Assembly (NCBI RefSeq): GCF_010091945.1
Contig: NZ_WVIE01000020.1
Coordinates: 1 to 64,000, forward strand
Source: Myxacorys almedinensis A
Lineage (GTDB): Bacteria > Cyanobacteriota > Cyanobacteriia > Leptolyngbyales > Leptolyngbyaceae
Length of the DNA stretch: 64,000 nt
Reading direction: 5' to 3'
Under the pieces are notes generated by a model. That model did no database searches, was not told where the DNA came from, and saw only the letters and a program-made list of their open reading frames with translations. Position numbers and translations under genes: made by a program. Each line of letters begins with the position of its first letter. The first letter of the stretch is position 1. This document shows, piece after piece, positions 61,914 through 64,000 of the stretch.

Positions 61914-63170
61914 TTGTCCCGTCGATATTTCTTTACTTCCGAATCTGTTACTGAAGGTCATCCTGATAAAATTTGTGATCAGATTTCTGACACCATTTTA
62001 GATGCCCTCCTCGCTCAAGATCCTGCCAGTCGCGTAGCGGCTGAAGTTGTTGTCAACACTGGTTTAGTGCTGATTACGGGCGAAATCACCTCGAAAGCTC
62101 AAGTAAACTATATTGAGCTAGCCCGTCAGAAGATTGCAGAAATTGGCTACACTGGCGCGGAAAATGGATTTTCAGCCAATAGTTGTGCGGTTTTAGTAGC
62201 GCTGGATGCCCAGTCGCCTGACATTGCCCAAGGGGTAGATGCCGCCCAAGAAAGCCGCGAACATCTCAGCAATGAGGCAATGGATGCGATCGGGGCAGGC
62301 GACCAGGGCATCATGTTTGGCTTTGCCTGCGATGAAACGCCCGAATTTATGCCGCTGCCGATTTGCCTTGCACACCGCATTTCTCGCAAGCTGGCAGCCG
62401 TTCGCAAGACAGGTCAACTGTTGTACTTACGTCCTGATGGCAAAACCCAAGTTACGATCGCCTACGAAGACGATCGCCCCGTGGGCATTGATACGATTCT
62501 AGTTTCGACGCAGCACACCGCCGAGATCGACGGTATCTCCGACGAAGCCGCCGTCCGAGACCGAATTCAAGCAGACCTATGGGAACTGGTGGTTCTGCCA
62601 TGCTTTGCGGATATCGAGATTCAGCCTGATGCCAATACACGCTTTTTGGTAAACCCAACGGGCAAGTTTGTGATCGGTGGACCTCAAGGCGATTCTGGCT
62701 TAACGGGGCGGAAAATCATCGTTGATACCTATGGTGGTTATTCTCGCCATGGCGGCGGCGCGTTTTCTGGCAAAGATCCCACTAAGGTCGATCGCAGTGC
62801 GGCGTATGCAGCGCGTCATGTGGCAAAAAACATCGTGGCGGCTGGGTTGGCAAGCAAGTGCGAAGTGCAATTGAGCTATGCGATCGGGGTGGCACGCCCA
62901 GTGAGCATCATGATCGAAACCTTTGGCACAGGCAAGATCAGCGATGAGCAGTTGCTAGAACTCGTTAACGCGCATTTTGAGTTGCGCCCGGCGGGCATCA
63001 TTCAGACCTTTGGCTTACGAAACGTGCCCGGTGAGCGAGGCGGACGTTTTTATCAGGATGTCGCTGCCTATGGTCACTTTGGACGCCCAGATCTGGAACT
63101 CCCTTGGGAACTGACGGATAAAGCAGACGAATTGAAGCAGGCGGCTCTGTCGGCTTCGGCAGTGGGCTAG
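61914..63170 (+). CDS. metK: S-adenosylmethionine synthase MetK
   Basis: A 418-residue enzyme that makes SAM from methionine and ATP. The active-site motifs are [12 protein letters not shown] (H16, D18, K19), [19 protein letters not shown] and [19 protein letters not shown]. The cyanobacterial C-terminus is complete ([16 protein letters not shown]). It starts with TTG at 61914, chosen because translation from there gives [14 protein letters not shown] and a GAGGAG site lies 9 bases upstream; no ATG fits. Confidence 0.94.
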   Translation: MSRRYFFTSESVTEGHPDKICDQISDTILDALLAQDPASRVAAEVVVNTGLVLITGEITSKAQVNYIELARQKIAEIGYTGAENGFSANSCAVLVALDAQSPDIAQGVDAAQESREHLSNEAMDAIGAGDQGIMFGFACDETPEFMPLPICLAHRISRKLAAVRKTGQLLYLRPDGKTQVTIAYEDDRPVGIDTILVSTQHTAEIDGISDEAAVRDRIQADLWELVVLPCFADIEIQPDANTRFLVNPTGKFVIGGPQGDSGLTGRKIIVDTYGGYSRHGGGAFSGKDPTKVDRSAAYAARHVAKNIVAAGLASKCEVQLSYAIGVARPVSIMIETFGTGKISDEQLLELVNAHFELRPAGIIQTFGLRNVPGERGGRFYQDVAAYGHFGRPDLELPWELTDKADELKQAALSASAVG

Positions 63171-63234
63171 ATTTGGTAACCTGAGACGGGAAGATCTGCG
63201 ATCGTTTCGTGTCGGGTTTGTAGGTCTAATCGGG

Positions 63235-63274
63235 CAGAAATTCCTTGTGAGGCTATCCTCATGAGGAATTTCTG
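63235..63274 (+). terminator. Strong hairpin after metK
   Basis: CAGAAATTCCTTGTGAGG and CCTCATGAGGAATTTCTG form an 18-bp stem with two mismatches and a 4-base loop, followed by TTTATG. It lies 65 bp after the metK stop and is a good candidate terminator. Confidence 0.75.
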
Positions 63275-63460
63275 TTTATGTCTCATGGTTCTAAGAGCGC
63301 TTTGCTGCCCACGTCAGCGTTTCATCACTACCCAATTGACAGCACTATTGACTTCCCGCAAACTAGAGTGACGTTCAAAAGTGATGTTCAAACTATCGTG
63401 ACGTTTCAATCAAAGCTCAGAACTCGCTCGACGACGTTTTGATGTTTAAGGCGAGAATTC

Positions 63461-64000
63461 ATGCACTACCACAGCTTTGCAGATCTTTTAGCAAATAACC
63501 GTGCTTGGGTCGCTGAAAAGCTGGCACAAACGCCGCGCTATTTTGAAGAGCTTTCTACGGCTCAAACGCCGCCCTATCTCTACATTGGCTGTTCTGATAG
63601 CCGGCTGCCGTTGACCAAGTTTACGCAAACCGAGCCAGGAGAAATGTTTGTTCACCGCAACATTGCAAACCAGGTCTCGCTGACGGACATTAATTTCTTA
63701 GCGATTTTGGAGTATGCGATCGTACATCTCAAGGTTAAACACATCATCATCTGCGGTCATTATTGTTGTGGCGGCATCCAAGCAGCGCTCGAAGGCACAG
63801 CCACAGGGCTGGTAGACAATTGGGTGAGTCCGATTCGGGAACTGTATTTACAGAAACAAGATGAATTTGAGGCGCTGCCCACGCGAGAAGCCCAACTCAA
63901 CCGATTGGCTGAGTTGAATGTGGCTGCTCAGGTCAAAAACCTTTACCAAATGCCGATCATGCGGAAGGCACTACGGAATGGTAATGCGCCCAGTGTGCAT
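63461..64000 (+). CDS. Beta-type carbonic anhydrase (partial, runs off the edge)
   Basis: The first 180 codons of a beta-class carbonic anhydrase, which interconverts CO2 and bicarbonate for the carbon-concentrating mechanism or pH control. Zn ligands C44 (YIGCSDSRLP), H100 and C103 (ICGHYCCGG) and the D46/R48 pair are present. The start ATG follows GGCGAGAATTC. The C-terminus lies outside the window. Lack of the CcaA-type extra tail cannot be judged. Confidence 0.9.
   Translation, partial: MHYHSFADLLANNRAWVAEKLAQTPRYFEELSTAQTPPYLYIGCSDSRLPLTKFTQTEPGEMFVHRNIANQVSLTDINFLAILEYAIVHLKVKHIIICGHYCCGGIQAALEGTATGLVDNWVSPIRELYLQKQDEFEALPTREAQLNRLAELNVAAQVKNLYQMPIMRKALRNGNAPSVH

Overview
The window is cyanobacterial chromosome, most likely from a filamentous Leptolyngbya-like organism. 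The octamer GCGATCGC and its core CGATCG (HIP1, a cyanobacterial signature) recur throughout. Many genes are cyanobacterial types: cyanobacterial glutamate-cysteine ligase, DUF1802, DUF3172, an AMIN-domain protein, a delta-9 lipid desaturase and beta-carbonic anhydrase. No rRNA, tRNA or CRISPR array was seen.

Layout, left half (1-48.3 kb). This is mostly a housekeeping backbone with short gaps and frequent strand switches. It opens with a DnaQ-like exonuclease, a DEAD-box helicase, RimO and an HlyD adaptor, followed by glycolate oxidase GlcD. Next is a hopanoid side-chain group (hpnH and hpnA on the minus strand, hpnG on the plus strand) that also holds a GT39 glycosyltransferase and an RND pump. 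Further along are RidA/NUDIX, a 2-oxoglutarate oxygenase, an AMIN protein, an orphan ABC-2 permease, an HDAC-like deacetylase, and desaturase DesC facing an unusual TetR protein. Then come a fasciclin protein, a histidine kinase with a FIST sensor, SpoIIM, a CPA2 antiporter with a USP tail, two AI-2E-type transporters, GshA, TrmL, a LysM/M23 peptidase, a DCC protein, a DUF2235 hydrolase and a CpdA-like phosphodiesterase.

Right part (48.5-59.6 kb). This is a mosaic accessory region. At each end lies debris of exopolysaccharide genes: an O-antigen ligase pseudogene at 48.5-49.2 kb, and fragments of GT2, a WbaP/ExoY-type sugar transferase and another glycosyltransferase at 59.0-59.6 kb. Between them are truncated pieces of a P-loop NTPase, DUF899, AHSA1, VOC/PhnB, a SnoaL-like protein, a DUF6596-type (ECF42-like) sigma factor, an amidase and an IS1-like transposase. 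These are followed by intact genes with many regulators: TetR/Rieske oxygenase, HxlR/SDR-MFS, and LuxR/membrane protein-rhodanese-membrane protein. My inference is that foreign material entered an exopolysaccharide locus and much of both has since decayed. From 60.3 kb the backbone resumes (ThiD, MetK, carbonic anhydrase running off the edge).

The most unusual items are: (1) a TetR regulator fused to what looks like a catalytically dead tyrosine-recombinase domain, with two near-perfect 17-bp palindromes in front of it and facing desC; (2) the layered gene graveyard; (3) a pair of about 158-bp MITE-like elements 40 kb apart, one supplying the stop codon of the phosphodiesterase gene; (4) a 21-bp minisatellite open on both strands; and (5) a 7-bp repeat inside the 5' end of a membrane glycosyltransferase gene. 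All calls come from reading the sequence; no database search was run.
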